Part shown: piece by piece, positions 26,032 through 36,085 of the stretch
Position numbering within the stretch: position 1 is the first letter of the stretch
How the letters are laid out: each line of letters begins with the position of its first letter
Assembly: GCF_900453105.1 (NCBI RefSeq)
Contig: NZ_UGPW01000001.1
Coordinates: forward strand, 62,001 to 126,000
Source of the DNA: Moraxella ovis
Lineage (GTDB): Bacteria > Pseudomonadota > Gammaproteobacteria > Pseudomonadales > Moraxellaceae
DNA: 64,000 bases
Direction: 5' to 3'
Made by a program: the position numbers and the translations under genes
Notes under the pieces: generated by a model
What the model was told of the DNA's origin: nothing
The model's input: only the letters and a program-made list of their open reading frames with translations
Database searches by the model: none

Positions 26032-26898
26032 ATGAAATCAGTAACTTATGCCATCATCCCTTGTGCAGGCTTTGGCACTCGGATGCTCCCGCTTTCAAAA
26101 GCTATCCCAAAAGAGATGTTGCCGCTTGGCAATCGCCCAAGCATTGCCTATGTCATTGATGAAGCAATAAAGGCAGGCATCAAAAATATCGTGCTTGTCA
26201 ATCACGCCCAAAAAGGTGCGATAGAAAATTATTTTGACATCAACAGCGAACTAGATACCCAACTTCGCTCAAAGGGCAAAAATGAGCTGGCGGACAGTCT
26301 AAACTTTTTGCCAGATGATGTGGCGATTGCCAGCGTGCGTCAAGGCAAGCCTTTGGGGCTGGGACACGCTGTCTTGCAAGGGCGTGCGGTCGTGGGTGAT
26401 AATCCCTTTGCGGTGCTTTTGCCTGATGTGGTGCTAGACCCGTTTAAGACTGATTTTAAGGCGGATAATTTGGCATATATGCTGGATGAGTTTGCCAAAA
26501 CAGGTCGCTCACAAATCTTGGTAGACCCTGTGGCGGACGATGATGTGCACAAATACGGTATTGCTCGCCTTGCCGATAAGCAAACCATTGCCAAATCCGA
26601 CACCAATCAATCTTTTGATGTTAAGGGTTTTGTAGAAAAGCCCCTGCTAAAAGACGCTCCGTCCAACCTTGCGGTCGTGGGGCGGTATGTGTTTAGCCCA
26701 GAGATTTTTGACTTTTTGGCAGAGACTAAGCCGTCTATGGGTGGTGAGATTCAGCTGACCGATGCCATTGATGCACTTATCAGTAAGCAGGGCATGGACG
26801 CGGTAACATTGAAAGGCGAGAGCTTTGATGCTGGCGACATGGCGACTTATATCAAGGCATTTGGTTATTTTGCCGAGCATATTGGCGAGCCATTTTAA
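26032..26898 (+). CDS. galU: UTP-glucose-1-phosphate uridylyltransferase
   Basis: A 288-residue nucleotidyltransferase making UDP-glucose for lipooligosaccharide and capsule-type sugars. The nucleotide-binding motif GFGTRMLPLSKAIPKEMLP is at the N-terminus, and GKPLGLGHAVL, LLPDVVLD and VKGFVEKP are present. It is the first gene of a four-gene sugar-nucleotide block; pgi follows after 9 bases. Confidence 0.96.
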   Translation: MKSVTYAIIPCAGFGTRMLPLSKAIPKEMLPLGNRPSIAYVIDEAIKAGIKNIVLVNHAQKGAIENYFDINSELDTQLRSKGKNELADSLNFLPDDVAIASVRQGKPLGLGHAVLQGRAVVGDNPFAVLLPDVVLDPFKTDFKADNLAYMLDEFAKTGRSQILVDPVADDDVHKYGIARLADKQTIAKSDTNQSFDVKGFVEKPLLKDAPSNLAVVGRYVFSPEIFDFLAETKPSMGGEIQLTDAIDALISKQGMDAVTLKGESFDAGDMATYIKAFGYFAEHIGEPF

Positions 26899-26907
26899 GG
26901 ATTTGCC

Positions 26908-28536
26908 ATGAATCAAAGTCCCACTTGGCAAACCCTACACGCCCTTGCCCAAACTGACCGCACCTTAACCGAGCTGTTCAAAGATGACAAACGTGGCGAG
27001 CGGTTTGGTGTGTCGGCTTGTGATATGTACATGGATTTTAGTAAGCAAGCGATTGACGATGAGATTTTATCAGCGTTATTAAGCTTGGCGGACGATTGTC
27101 AATTATCCAATAAAATCAATGATTTATTAACAGGTAAAAAAGTAAACGACTCCGAAAACCGTCCCGCCTTGCACACCGCGTTACGCTTACCAAAGGGCGA
27201 GTCGCTCATCGTGGATGGTACGGACGTAAACGCCCAAGTCCACGACAGCCTTGCCAAAGCCGAGACGATTGTTAGCCTTATCCGCACAGGCGTGTGGCGT
27301 GGCTATGCAGGTCATGCCATGACGGATGTGGTCAATATCGGTGTGGGCGGTTCGGATTTAGGGCCCCTAATGGCAACGACTGCCTTGTCCGAGTGGGCGG
27401 ACACGTCCATTCGGGTGCATTTTGTCTCTAACATGGACGGCACTCAGCTTGACAGCCTGTTAAAGGTGCTAAATCCGCAAACCACACTGTTTATCATTTC
27501 ATCAAAGTCATTTGGTACGATAGACACGCTCTCCAACGCCAAAACCGCCCTGGGTTGGCTGTTGTCCGCCCATGACAACAAACCCACGATTTTACGCCGT
27601 CATTTTATTGGCATTTCTACACGTCCTGACAAGATGAGCGATTGGGGCATTCATGAAAATAATCAGTTGTTACTGTGGGACTGGGTTGGCGGTCGGTTTA
27701 GTATGTGGTCGGTCATCGGACTTGCTATTGCCATAAAAATCGGCATGGACGGCTTTTATGAGCTACTATCAGGGGCGAACGACATGGACAGGCATTTTAC
27801 CACAGCCGATTTTGCCCAAAATATGCCCGTCCTGCTTGGACTGTTGGGCGTGTGGAACAGCACTTTTTTGGGGATTAACGCCCACACCGTGCTGCCTTAT
27901 GACGGCAGATTGTCGCATTTTCCCAACTATCTGACCCAGCTTGAAATGGAGTCCAACGGCAAATCGGTCGCCAGAGACGGTCAGCAGGTCGGCTATGACA
28001 CTTGTCCGATTTTGTGGGGCGACATCGGCTCAAACGCCCAGCACGCCTTTTATCAGCTCCTTCATCAAGGCACACAACGGGTCTCTTGCGACTTTATCAC
28101 GCCCATTCATCGCTCTCATCAGCACCAAACTGCCAATGCTCATTTAGCCGAACAGCACAAGCTTTCCTTGTCAAACTGCCTTGCTCAGTCGCAGGTATTG
28201 GCGTTTGGCAATCACGCCTTGCCTGATGAGTTGCAAAAAAATGACGATGATTTTGCCCAATTTAAACAATATCGTGGCAATCAACCGTCCACCACCATTT
28301 TGTTAGATGCTCTCACGCCAAAAAGCCTTGGCTCGCTCATCGCCTTATACGAACACAAAGTCTATGTGGCGTCCGTGTTTTGGGGTATCAATCCCTTTGA
28401 CCAATGGGGTGTTGAAATGGGCAAAATCATGGCAAACAGCGTGTTTGACGTGCTAAACGGGCAAGGCGTGGGCGACTTTGACAGCTCCACCAATTTTTTA
28501 TTAAACATCATCAAGGATAGCCATGCACAAGACTAA
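26908..28536 (+). CDS. pgi: Glucose-6-phosphate isomerase
   Basis: A 542-residue enzyme converting glucose-6-phosphate and fructose-6-phosphate. Family motifs are NIGVGGSDLGPLMAT, ISSKSFGTIDTLSNA, VGGRFSMWSVIGLAIA, and the C-terminal FDQWGVEMGK. The start MNQSPTWQTLH lies 9 bases after galU. Its last 14 bases overlap the next gene, so the block is translated together. Confidence 0.96.
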   Translation: MNQSPTWQTLHALAQTDRTLTELFKDDKRGERFGVSACDMYMDFSKQAIDDEILSALLSLADDCQLSNKINDLLTGKKVNDSENRPALHTALRLPKGESLIVDGTDVNAQVHDSLAKAETIVSLIRTGVWRGYAGHAMTDVVNIGVGGSDLGPLMATTALSEWADTSIRVHFVSNMDGTQLDSLLKVLNPQTTLFIISSKSFGTIDTLSNAKTALGWLLSAHDNKPTILRRHFIGISTRPDKMSDWGIHENNQLLLWDWVGGRFSMWSVIGLAIAIKIGMDGFYELLSGANDMDRHFTTADFAQNMPVLLGLLGVWNSTFLGINAHTVLPYDGRLSHFPNYLTQLEMESNGKSVARDGQQVGYDTCPILWGDIGSNAQHAFYQLLHQGTQRVSCDFITPIHRSHQHQTANAHLAEQHKLSLSNCLAQSQVLAFGNHALPDELQKNDDDFAQFKQYRGNQPSTTILLDALTPKSLGSLIALYEHKVYVASVFWGINPFDQWGVEMGKIMANSVFDVLNGQGVGDFDSSTNFLLNIIKDSHAQD

Positions 28537-29764
28537 CCAAAAGCCCTGCACTCTTGTTGGACATAGCATAGACTGCCTAACGACTGCCGTTGTCTTGGCA
28601 AGTCTTGGTAAGCGTGTCGTGATTTATGACAATGACTTGGACCACATCGCTCGCCAGTATGCCTTTGAGCATGAGCTTGTGGCTTTGTACGAGATGTACA
28701 AAAGCCGTGAAGTCATTACCCTTGTGGGTTTTGACGACTTTGTGCCAGAGGAGTCCGAGCTTTGTTGGCTATTTGTGAGCGATGTGTGTTTTGATAATGT
28801 GGACGTATCCGTGTGGATAACTGCCTTTAATAAAGCCAATGACACAAGCCCTGTTATCCTAAGTGGTAACTTGCCTTTGGGGGATTTTGATGTCTTGGCA
28901 AAGGGGCTAAAACGTGCCTTGGTGTATTATGTGCCGTTTGTGTTTTTGGTGGACGGACAAGCCTTTACGTCCATGCTAAATCCGCACCTACTGCTCATCG
29001 GACAAAAGACCGACCATCCATTATCCGCCCTCATGCCTGTGATAAATGGAGCAAAATCGGTGCAAACGACCGACATCGCTACCGCAGAGTTTGCCCGTGC
29101 GTCTGTCATGGCAATGCTTGCCACTCGGGTGAGCCTCATGAATGAGTTATCACGACTTGCCGACCGTCAAGGCGTGGATATTACCACAATCAGTTATATC
29201 ATGGGGCAAGACGGACGGCTGGGGGCGAGCTATCTTACCGCAGGGGCGGGCTTTGGCGGACGGACATTGCCAAACGAGATGATGACCTTGCAGGCGAGCT
29301 TTGATAACAAAAACGTCAAAAATCCCATTTTGTCTGCCGTGTCGGAGTTAAATGACGACCAAAAAGAGCTACTGTTTCGCAAATTTTGGCGGTATTTTGA
29401 CGGCTTTATTGATGACAAAACGGTGCTGATTGTGGGCGGTAGTTACAAATCAGGCTCAGGACGTACCGACAATTCCGCCATTCATCGGCTGCTGCCCCTA
29501 TTATGGTCGTATGGCATTACTACCTATGTGGCAGGGGGCGTGGCGGATGATGAGCTTATTAGGCTTTATGACGATGAGATGCTGTTTAAACCAAGTGGTA
29601 TTGATGTGGACGTGCAAGCGATATTTGTCCTAAATCGCATTGACGACTTTGATGTGAATCGCCTTGCTATCGGCGTGCCTGTGTTTGACGCCAATGTGTT
29701 AAGTTGTGATGAGATCGGCAGGTTAAAGGGTGGGTATTTTGGTGTGGGGCGGAAAAATCACTAA
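28523..29764 (+). CDS. UDP-glucose/GDP-mannose dehydrogenase-like protein without the catalytic cysteine
   Basis: A 413-residue protein with the layout of UDP-sugar dehydrogenases: a Rossmann start (TLVGHSIDCLTTAVVLASLG), a central helical segment, and a C-terminal domain (VLIVGGSYKSGSGRTDNSA). Two key motifs are altered. The NAD loop reads VGHSID instead of GxGxxG. The active-site motif GxGFGGSCFPKD reads GAGFGGRTLPNE (residues 241-252), so the catalytic Cys is Thr248 and the Lys is Asn251. It is therefore unlikely to be a normal dehydrogenase. The uninterrupted 413-codon frame and the 14-base overlap with pgi suggest it is still expressed, possibly in a binding or regulatory role. In related Moraxellaceae an ugd gene sits at this place. 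Confidence 0.75.
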   Translation: MHKTNQKPCTLVGHSIDCLTTAVVLASLGKRVVIYDNDLDHIARQYAFEHELVALYEMYKSREVITLVGFDDFVPEESELCWLFVSDVCFDNVDVSVWITAFNKANDTSPVILSGNLPLGDFDVLAKGLKRALVYYVPFVFLVDGQAFTSMLNPHLLLIGQKTDHPLSALMPVINGAKSVQTTDIATAEFARASVMAMLATRVSLMNELSRLADRQGVDITTISYIMGQDGRLGASYLTAGAGFGGRTLPNEMMTLQASFDNKNVKNPILSAVSELNDDQKELLFRKFWRYFDGFIDDKTVLIVGGSYKSGSGRTDNSAIHRLLPLLWSYGITTYVAGGVADDELIRLYDDEMLFKPSGIDVDVQAIFVLNRIDDFDVNRLAIGVPVFDANVLSCDEIGRLKGGYFGVGRKNH

Positions 29765-29787
29765 ATCCATTTTTAAGAGAATACGAG

Positions 29788-30822
29788 ATGAAAAAAATCC
29801 TAGTAACAGGCGGAGCAGGCTATATCGGCTCACATACCTTGATTGAACTGATTAAGGCAGGTTATACGCCTGTGGTATATGATAATTTGTCCAATTCTAG
29901 CCCTGTGGCGATTGGGCGTGTACAAAAAATTTTCGGTACAGAGATAGCATTTATCAAAGGCGATGTGCTAGATAAGGCTCATTTGGAGCGGGTATTTGAT
30001 GAACATGATTTTTTTTGGTGTGATTCATTTTGCAGGGCTAAAAGCGGTGGGCGAGAGCGTGGCAAAACCGCTTAAATACTACCAAAACAACGTAACAGGC
30101 ACGCTAAACCTACTAGAAGTCATGAAAGACAAAGGCGTAACCAACTTTATCTTTTCATCATCGGCAGCGGTCTATGGCGACCCAGAGATTTTACCAATTG
30201 CCAAGACCGCCAAGCGTTCTTGCACCAACCCTTATGGACAGTCCAAGCTTGCGGTGGAGTATATCCTAGAAGATTTGGCAAAGTCTGCCAAGGATAGCCA
30301 AGTGTGGAATATCATCTCCCTACGTTACTTTAACCCCATTGGGGCGGACGTATCAGGGACAATCGGCGAAGACCCAAGCGACATTCCCAACAACCTTATG
30401 CCTTATATCAGCCAAGTGGCGGTGGGTAAATTAGAAAAATTATCCGTGTTTGGCAATGATTATGATACTGTTGATGGTACAGGGGTGCGTGATTATATTC
30501 ATGTGGTGGATTTGGCAAAAGGTCATGTGTCAGCACTGGATTATATCGCAGGGTGTGAGACGGCTTTTGGCTTTGAGCCGATTAACCTGGGCACAGGCAA
30601 TGGCACAAGCGTACTACAACTGGTTAATGCCTTTATCCACACCACAGGGCAGTCCGTGCCATACGTCATCGCCTCAAGACGAGCAGGGGACATTGCCACT
30701 TGCTATGCCAGTAGCGATAAAGCCAAAAACTTGCTTGGCTGGACGGCAGAATATGACATCGAGCGTATGTGCGTGGATACATGGCGTTGGCAAAGTCAAA
30801 ATCCCAGAGGTATCATGCCTAA
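29788..30822 (+). pseudogene. galE: UDP-glucose 4-epimerase, frameshifted as read
   Basis: GalE interconverts UDP-glucose and UDP-galactose. The first frame has TGGAGYIGSHTLIELIKAGY and runs to FDEHDF; the rest, from GVIHFAGLKAVGES through SSSAAVYG, NPYGQSKLAVEYI and WRWQSQNP, is in the next frame. Removing one T from the eight-T run 30009-30016 restores a continuous enzyme. A second defect lies near 30810: GGTAT in place of GGTTAT makes the frame run through the terminator to 30949, whereas one extra T would end it at 30822. All active-site motifs are intact, so slippage or sequencing error is as likely as gene loss. Confidence 0.8.
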
Positions 30823-30824
30823 AC

Positions 30825-30850
30825 AAAAACCGCCCAAAGGCGGTTTTTGC
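30825..30850 (+). terminator. Rho-independent terminator of the galU-galE block
   Basis: AAAACCGCC pairs with GGCGGTTTT around CAAA and continues into T residues. It lies just after the corrected galE stop, which supports that stop. It is also downstream of the convergent M48 gene. Confidence 0.85.
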
Positions 30851-30870
30851 GACATTATGACAGTCATGCC

Positions 30871-31890
30871 CTATTCACTATGCTTCTTAACCTGCTCAAT
30901 CCGCTTATCCGTCTTGGGGTGCGTGGACAGTAGCGACCAATGTCCTTGACCGTTGCCATGTTCTTTTTTCATTTTCTCAAAGAAGTTGGCAAGGTGCATG
31001 GGCGATATGCCAAGGCGTTTTAGCTCATCGATGGCATATTTGTCCGCTTCCATCTCTGCTTTTTGAGAGTATTGCGTGGTCGCAAGCACTGTGGGCAATG
31101 CCAGCAGAATATCAGACGTATCGCCCGTGATGATGACAACCAGCACTCCAATGCCAAGGCTTGATATGGCCTGTTCTAGACTATGTCGATGCACCAGATG
31201 CCCCTGTTCATGGGCTAGGACGGCTAGGATTTCGTGATTATCACCGCTAAGCTTGATAAGTTCATCGGTGATGACGATGGTGTTATTGGGGATGGCCAGT
31301 GCATTGGCGCCGATGTCACCGCCACTTCTGACGATGATTTTGGCTTGTGGGTTGGCATCTAGCTTATCATACAGAGCCTTGATCTCATCTTGGCGCGCCT
31401 TAGACAGGGCGCTGGGCTCGGTCATCTCCATGACGTATTCCTCAGCATGATTGCCTGCCTCCATAAGAACATCGCTGGGCAGTCTCTGAGTGATGTGGTG
31501 AGATGCCATCGGAATGCCAAAACGAAACAGCCCAAAGACAAACACGCACAATATCACCAACCCCGTTCCGATCCACGCCCAGCGGTTCTCCATCTTGGTA
31601 ATGTTGTCGAACAGCGAACGATGCTGCAGCTCGATCCAATCGGGTGGCGAGCCTAGAAATTCTATGCGCGCGCCATCGGACAGCATGATGGCGTGTGGCG
31701 AATTATCCACGCTGGGCAGGTATTCACAATTCTTGGCAAAATAACGCTTCTCTTGGTGTGTGTTGTCGGTATTTCTCCAGACAACCACAAAACCATCCGC
31801 TTGACCCTGATAAAATACAGGATGAATTTGAGCGTTGTGCGCTTTACTGATTTGCCCATCAAAATACCGCACGGTCACAGCTTGGTTCAT
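30871..31890 (-). CDS. M48-family membrane metallopeptidase
   Basis: A 339-residue protein with an N-terminal ~100-residue non-peptidase region. A transmembrane helix (WAWIGTGLVILCVFVFGLF) and an M48 domain follow, with the zinc motif HEQGHLVHRH and a third ligand in KAEMEADKYA. Such enzymes degrade or process envelope proteins. I chose ATG 31890 (MNQAVTVRYFDG), which lies just after the stop of the upstream gene; the TTG at 31908 overlaps that stop. It forms an operon with the DUF898 protein, an arrangement seen in other proteobacteria. Confidence 0.88.
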   Translation of the reverse strand: MNQAVTVRYFDGQISKAHNAQIHPVFYQGQADGFVVVWRNTDNTHQEKRYFAKNCEYLPSVDNSPHAIMLSDGARIEFLGSPPDWIELQHRSLFDNITKMENRWAWIGTGLVILCVFVFGLFRFGIPMASHHITQRLPSDVLMEAGNHAEEYVMEMTEPSALSKARQDEIKALYDKLDANPQAKIIVRSGGDIGANALAIPNNTIVITDELIKLSGDNHEILAVLAHEQGHLVHRHSLEQAISSLGIGVLVVIITGDTSDILLALPTVLATTQYSQKAEMEADKYAIDELKRLGISPMHLANFFEKMKKEHGNGQGHWSLLSTHPKTDKRIEQVKKHSE

Positions 31891-31901
31891 GCTAGACTCA
31901 C

Positions 31902-33008
31902 TTACCAAGACACATCAAAGTCGAACACGTCGCTGATCTCTTCTGCCAGAGGCGATACGTTATCCGCGCTCGGCGTGGTCAGCGCATCGAAGTCGTCCAC
32001 CACAGACAGGGCGAGGGTTTCGGTCTTGTAGCGGTGCATTCTCACCGCTGCCCAAGGGTGTAATAAGCCTACGCTTAGGACGGTTGCGATGACATTGGTT
32101 AGGCTGATGAAGGCGAATTTTAATGGGCTAAAGTTCACCAAGACGAAGCGATTGTCCCCCAAGGTTAATTTGCCCCAGATGGCGCGATGGATATAGCCTT
32201 GCATGAGTGGAAAAATAAGCAGCATCACAGCGTAGATGACTGCGATGATGCCTATTGCCACAGGTGGTAGCGACCCATCGGGTGAAGTCATCGTCTCTAC
32301 TTGGCTAAAGATAAAACCACCACCCAGCAACATCACAACGAAAAATGCAAGTAACGGCAGAATCATCGCCTTATACATGTCCCAGACACCGGTGTTGAAG
32401 TTGAATTTAAGTTGTCCAAAATACGTATTGTCAAATTGATAACGCTTAAACAACCAAATCGTAAATGGTGTTAAGAGACCGAAGCTTACGAAGTTTAAAG
32501 CCACAATCAGCAACATCACCACATAAGCCGCCGCGAGCGTACCACCAAAACCAAAGCGAACGTTATTAAATTGGCTGTTTCTCGCCATAAAACGCAGCGT
32601 CGAGCGCAACATCCAAGGGAAAACTAAGAATAGTAATATCGCCCCTGCAAAAGCAATCTCAGGCGAGAACTGACCAAAGACGCTGATGGCGACATAGATG
32701 GCGATGGCGATCAGGCGCCCGATCAAGATGCGCTTGGGATTGGCGGTAAAATCAAAACTCTTGCCATCAAGGTGCGTATTACCATAAAAATAACGTAGGC
32801 GGCGCACTTTCGCCCATGGTGAGTAGATGCCCAGCGTAACAATGGTCAGCACCAAATTGACAATCCAAATCTTAAAATAAGCCATTGCTGTACCACCAAA
32901 GGTAAAGCGATGAGTGGTCGGCTCAGGCTGTAAGGTAGGTAGTGGAGGTGGCGCAGACGAAGCCGACAATACATCGCTGCCCACGTCGGTGTAGATGTTA
33001 TTTGACAT
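31902..33008 (-). CDS. DUF898 (YjgN-type) inner-membrane protein
   Basis: A 368-residue polytopic membrane protein. The family signature is clear: FTFGGTAMAYFKIWIVNLVL, TLGIYSPWAKVRRLRYFYGN, and later LPLLAFFVVMLLGGG. The biochemical function is not known. About six to eight hydrophobic segments are visible. It precedes the M48 peptidase and probably shares its transcript. Confidence 0.88.
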   Translation of the reverse strand: MSNNIYTDVGSDVLSASSAPPPLPTLQPEPTTHRFTFGGTAMAYFKIWIVNLVLTIVTLGIYSPWAKVRRLRYFYGNTHLDGKSFDFTANPKRILIGRLIAIAIYVAISVFGQFSPEIAFAGAILLFLVFPWMLRSTLRFMARNSQFNNVRFGFGGTLAAAYVVMLLIVALNFVSFGLLTPFTIWLFKRYQFDNTYFGQLKFNFNTGVWDMYKAMILPLLAFFVVMLLGGGFIFSQVETMTSPDGSLPPVAIGIIAVIYAVMLLIFPLMQGYIHRAIWGKLTLGDNRFVLVNFSPLKFAFISLTNVIATVLSVGLLHPWAAVRMHRYKTETLALSVVDDFDALTTPSADNVSPLAEEISDVFDFDVSW

Positions 33009-33210
33009 GAAAATCCTTTATTATTGAAAATGATTATTAAATGATAAACAACAGCATTGTATCAGGAATATTGCCGAAAAGAAACCTGAGCTTATATTAG
33101 GCTTGCCTGAGGGGGTTTGCGGATGACGGCATTCGCTGAGTGCTTAGGATGATTATCCGATGGGCTTAATTATGCTACAATAACAGACTGATAATTAGGA
33201 GATTTAAATC

Positions 33211-33807
33211 ATGCAAACCATCGTTTTGGCCAGTAACAACAAAGGCAAATTGGCTGAATTTCAGGCGCTGTTCGATCAGGCGAATCTGGGCATTAGCATC
33301 ATCCCACAAGGTGAGCTTGGCATCACAGACGCTGATGAGACAGGATTATCATTCATCGAGAATGCCATCATCAAGGCGCGCCACGCAAGTGCTGCCAGCG
33401 GACTGCCTACTTTGGCGGATGATAGTGGGCTATGCGTGCCTGCACTTGGTAATATGCCGGGGATTTATTCGGCGAGATATGCAGGCGTGCATGGCGATGA
33501 TCAGGCAAATAACATCAAGCTACTGACAGAGCTGGCACCGCTTAGGGGCGATGCTCCAATCGCCGGTAAATTCGTCTGCGTGCTTGCCATGGTGCGCCAC
33601 GCCGATGACCCTTTACCAATCATTGCCCAAGGCGAATGGGCGGGCGAGATCTTAGATGCACCACGGGGCGAGAATGGCTTTGGTTATGATCCGCTGTTCT
33701 ATGTGCCAAGCCTTGACAAATCTTCCGCTGAGCTTGAAAAGACAGTCAAAAATTCGCTTAGTCATCGCGGACAGGCTTTGCAGACACTCATCAATCAGCT
33801 CAAATAA
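33211..33807 (+). CDS. rdgB: XTP/dITP diphosphatase
   Basis: A 198-residue Ham1-family nucleotide-cleansing enzyme that hydrolyses dITP and XTP. Motifs are VLASNNKGKLAEF, DETGLSFIENA, LADDSGLCVPALG, GENGFGYDPLFYVP, and SHRGQAL near the end. AGGAG lies upstream of ATG 33211. It is followed by tig after 166 bases. Confidence 0.95.
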   Translation: MQTIVLASNNKGKLAEFQALFDQANLGISIIPQGELGITDADETGLSFIENAIIKARHASAASGLPTLADDSGLCVPALGNMPGIYSARYAGVHGDDQANNIKLLTELAPLRGDAPIAGKFVCVLAMVRHADDPLPIIAQGEWAGEILDAPRGENGFGYDPLFYVPSLDKSSAELEKTVKNSLSHRGQALQTLINQLK

Positions 33808-33973
33808 AAGGCATTTGATGGGGAATGCAGCGTTTTTGGTTGTAATTTTAACCGCTTAGCGTTATACTGTGATGCTTTTAGGTGTTTTGATGCCTAAATC
33901 GTGTTATGATAACACCCAAATTTTATACTTGATGGAAGTCAAGCCGATTTTCATATTTTAAAAGGTAATTACC

Positions 33974-35308
33974 ATGAGCAATCTAGACATCGCAGTCAAT
34001 GTACTGTCAGACAAAGAAACCCAATTGACCGTAAAAGTGCCAGTTGGTACCATCCAAGGCAAAGTAGAAGGTCGTATCCGCAGTCTAGCTAAGACCGCTA
34101 AGATTGACGGTTTCCGTAAGGGTAAAGTGCCTGTGTCGCACATCCGCGCCCAGTACGGTGCTGGCATCCAGCAAGAAGTCATCAACGACGTGATTCGTGA
34201 CACCGTATTTGAAGCGATGAACGAGAAAAAAATCCGTGCAGTGGGCGTGCCGAATATTGATGACGTGAAACTTGAGAATGATTTCTTGGTATATCAAGCC
34301 ACGGTTGAAACTTTCCCAGAAGTGGAAGTAAAAGGCGTGAGCGAGATCGAAGTTGAGCGTCAAACAGCTTCTGTGTCTGACGAAGACGTAGACGTGATGA
34401 TCGAAAACCTACAAAAACAACGCCAAACGCTAGAGACCAAAGACGGTGCGCTAGAAGATGGCGATGAAGCGACTTTTGACTTTGAAGGTTCTATCGATGG
34501 CGAAAAATTCGAAGGCGGCAGCGCTGAGAACTATCGTCTGGTGATCGGTTCTGGTCAGATGATTCCAGGCTTTGAAGATGGCATGAAAGGCATGAAAGCT
34601 GGCGAAGAAAAAACCATCAAAGTAACTTTCCCAGAAGATTATCAAGCCGAAAACCTAAAAGGCAAAGAAGCTGACTTCAAAATCAATGTTAAAGAAGTTA
34701 AATCACCAAAACTGCCTGAGCTAAACGAAGAATTCTTTGAGCTATTCGGTGTAAAAGAAGGCGGTCTTGACAAGCTAAAAGCTGACGTTCGTAAGAACAT
34801 GGAGCGCGAAATCAAGAATGCAGGTCGCAATCAAGTAAAACAAGCTGCATTTGACGCGCTACTTGAGAAGAATGAATTTGACGTGCCAAAAGCCATGCTA
34901 GAGCAAGAAATCAACCGTCAGCGCGAACAAATGCTACAGCGTTTCGCTCAGCAGTTCGGTGCCAACCCTAATACTTTCGGCGCTGACATGCTACCAAATG
35001 AGCTGTTCGAAGATCAAGCACTGCGCGCGGTACGTCTTGGCGTATTGGTTAGCCAAATCATCGACAAAGAGAAAATCGAAGTTGATCAAGATCGCGTGAC
35101 TGCATTCATCGCAGAAGCGGCTGAAAACTACGAAGATCCACAAGAAGTTATCGACTACTACACCAACGACAAGCAGCAACGCGCTGGCATCGAGTCTGTG
35201 GTTCTAGAAGATCAAGTGGTTGATTATCTACTGGCTCAAGGTAAAGTAACTAACAAAGAAGTTAAATACCAAGACCTACTGGCAGCAGCTCAACAAGCTC
35301 AGCTATAA
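33974..35308 (+). CDS. tig: Trigger factor
   Basis: A 444-residue ribosome-associated chaperone. The ribosome-binding loop is GFRKGKVP (residues ~44-51). The FKBP-type prolyl isomerase domain starts near [20 protein letters not shown], and a helical C-terminal chaperone domain follows. It is upstream of clpP-clpX, the usual order. Confidence 0.97.
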   Translation: MSNLDIAVNVLSDKETQLTVKVPVGTIQGKVEGRIRSLAKTAKIDGFRKGKVPVSHIRAQYGAGIQQEVINDVIRDTVFEAMNEKKIRAVGVPNIDDVKLENDFLVYQATVETFPEVEVKGVSEIEVERQTASVSDEDVDVMIENLQKQRQTLETKDGALEDGDEATFDFEGSIDGEKFEGGSAENYRLVIGSGQMIPGFEDGMKGMKAGEEKTIKVTFPEDYQAENLKGKEADFKINVKEVKSPKLPELNEEFFELFGVKEGGLDKLKADVRKNMEREIKNAGRNQVKQAAFDALLEKNEFDVPKAMLEQEINRQREQMLQRFAQQFGANPNTFGADMLPNELFEDQALRAVRLGVLVSQIIDKEKIEVDQDRVTAFIAEAAENYEDPQEVIDYYTNDKQQRAGIESVVLEDQVVDYLLAQGKVTNKEVKYQDLLAAAQQAQL

Positions 35309-35332
35309 TCTTGGCTTACAATAAAGCCATAA

Positions 35333-35364
35333 AAATACCCCAAACAGTGTTTGGGGTATTTTTT
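35333..35364 (+). terminator. Rho-independent terminator of tig
   Basis: AAATACCCCAAAC pairs with GTTTGGGGTATTT around AGT, and the 3' arm ends in T6. It separates tig from clpPX. Confidence 0.92.
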
Positions 35365-35410
35365 AATTAATGGTAAAATAAGCGATATTTTCAAAAACTA
35401 GGAAATCACA

Positions 35411-36076
35411 ATGCAAAACATGAAACACAATCCTTTTTATGATCAGTTGATGGACAGCTATCACGCGCCCATTGCACCACAAAACGCCCTTGTGCCGATG
35501 GTGATTGAGCAGTCTGGTCGTGGTGAGCGTTCTTTTGATATTTTCTCGCGCTTATTGCGTGAGCGTGTGATTTTCTTGACGGGTCAGGTTGAGGATAACA
35601 TGGCGAACCTGATTGTCGCTCAGTTGTTATTTCTAGAAGCTGACAATCCAGAAAAAGATGTACATCTATACATCAACTCCCCTGGCGGCGTGGTTACTGC
35701 GGGCATGGCAATCTATGATACGATGAACTTTATTAAGCCGGATGTCTCGACCATCTGTATGGGTCAGGCAGCGAGCATGGGCTCGTTCCTATTGTCGGCA
35801 GGTGAGAAGGGCAAGCGTTATGCTCTTGCCAATTCACGCATCATGATTCATCAGCCGCTAGGCGGTTTCCGTGGTCAGGCATCGGACATCGAGATTCATG
35901 CGCGTGAGATTATCCAGTTGAAAGCCAAACTAAATCAGCTGCTTGCTGATCATACAGGTCAGCCAGTCGAGCGCCTAGAGAAAGACACCGACCGCGATAA
36001 CTTCATGAGTGCAGAAGCGGCGCGCGAATATGGCTTGGTGGATGTTGTGCTTGACAAGCGTCCTGCTGGGCTATAA
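35411..36076 (+). CDS. clpP: ATP-dependent Clp protease proteolytic subunit
   Basis: A 221-residue serine protease. The catalytic Ser is in [14 protein letters not shown], the His in [10 protein letters not shown], and the Asp in [11 protein letters not shown]. The YINSPGG oxyanion segment is present. It may start at ATG 35411 (MQNMKHN) or at the second Met three codons later. The stop overlaps the ribosome site of clpX. Confidence 0.96.
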   Translation: MQNMKHNPFYDQLMDSYHAPIAPQNALVPMVIEQSGRGERSFDIFSRLLRERVIFLTGQVEDNMANLIVAQLLFLEADNPEKDVHLYINSPGGVVTAGMAIYDTMNFIKPDVSTICMGQAASMGSFLLSAGEKGKRYALANSRIMIHQPLGGFRGQASDIEIHAREIIQLKAKLNQLLADHTGQPVERLEKDTDRDNFMSAEAAREYGLVDVVLDKRPAGL

Positions 36077-36085
36077 GGATTGATG

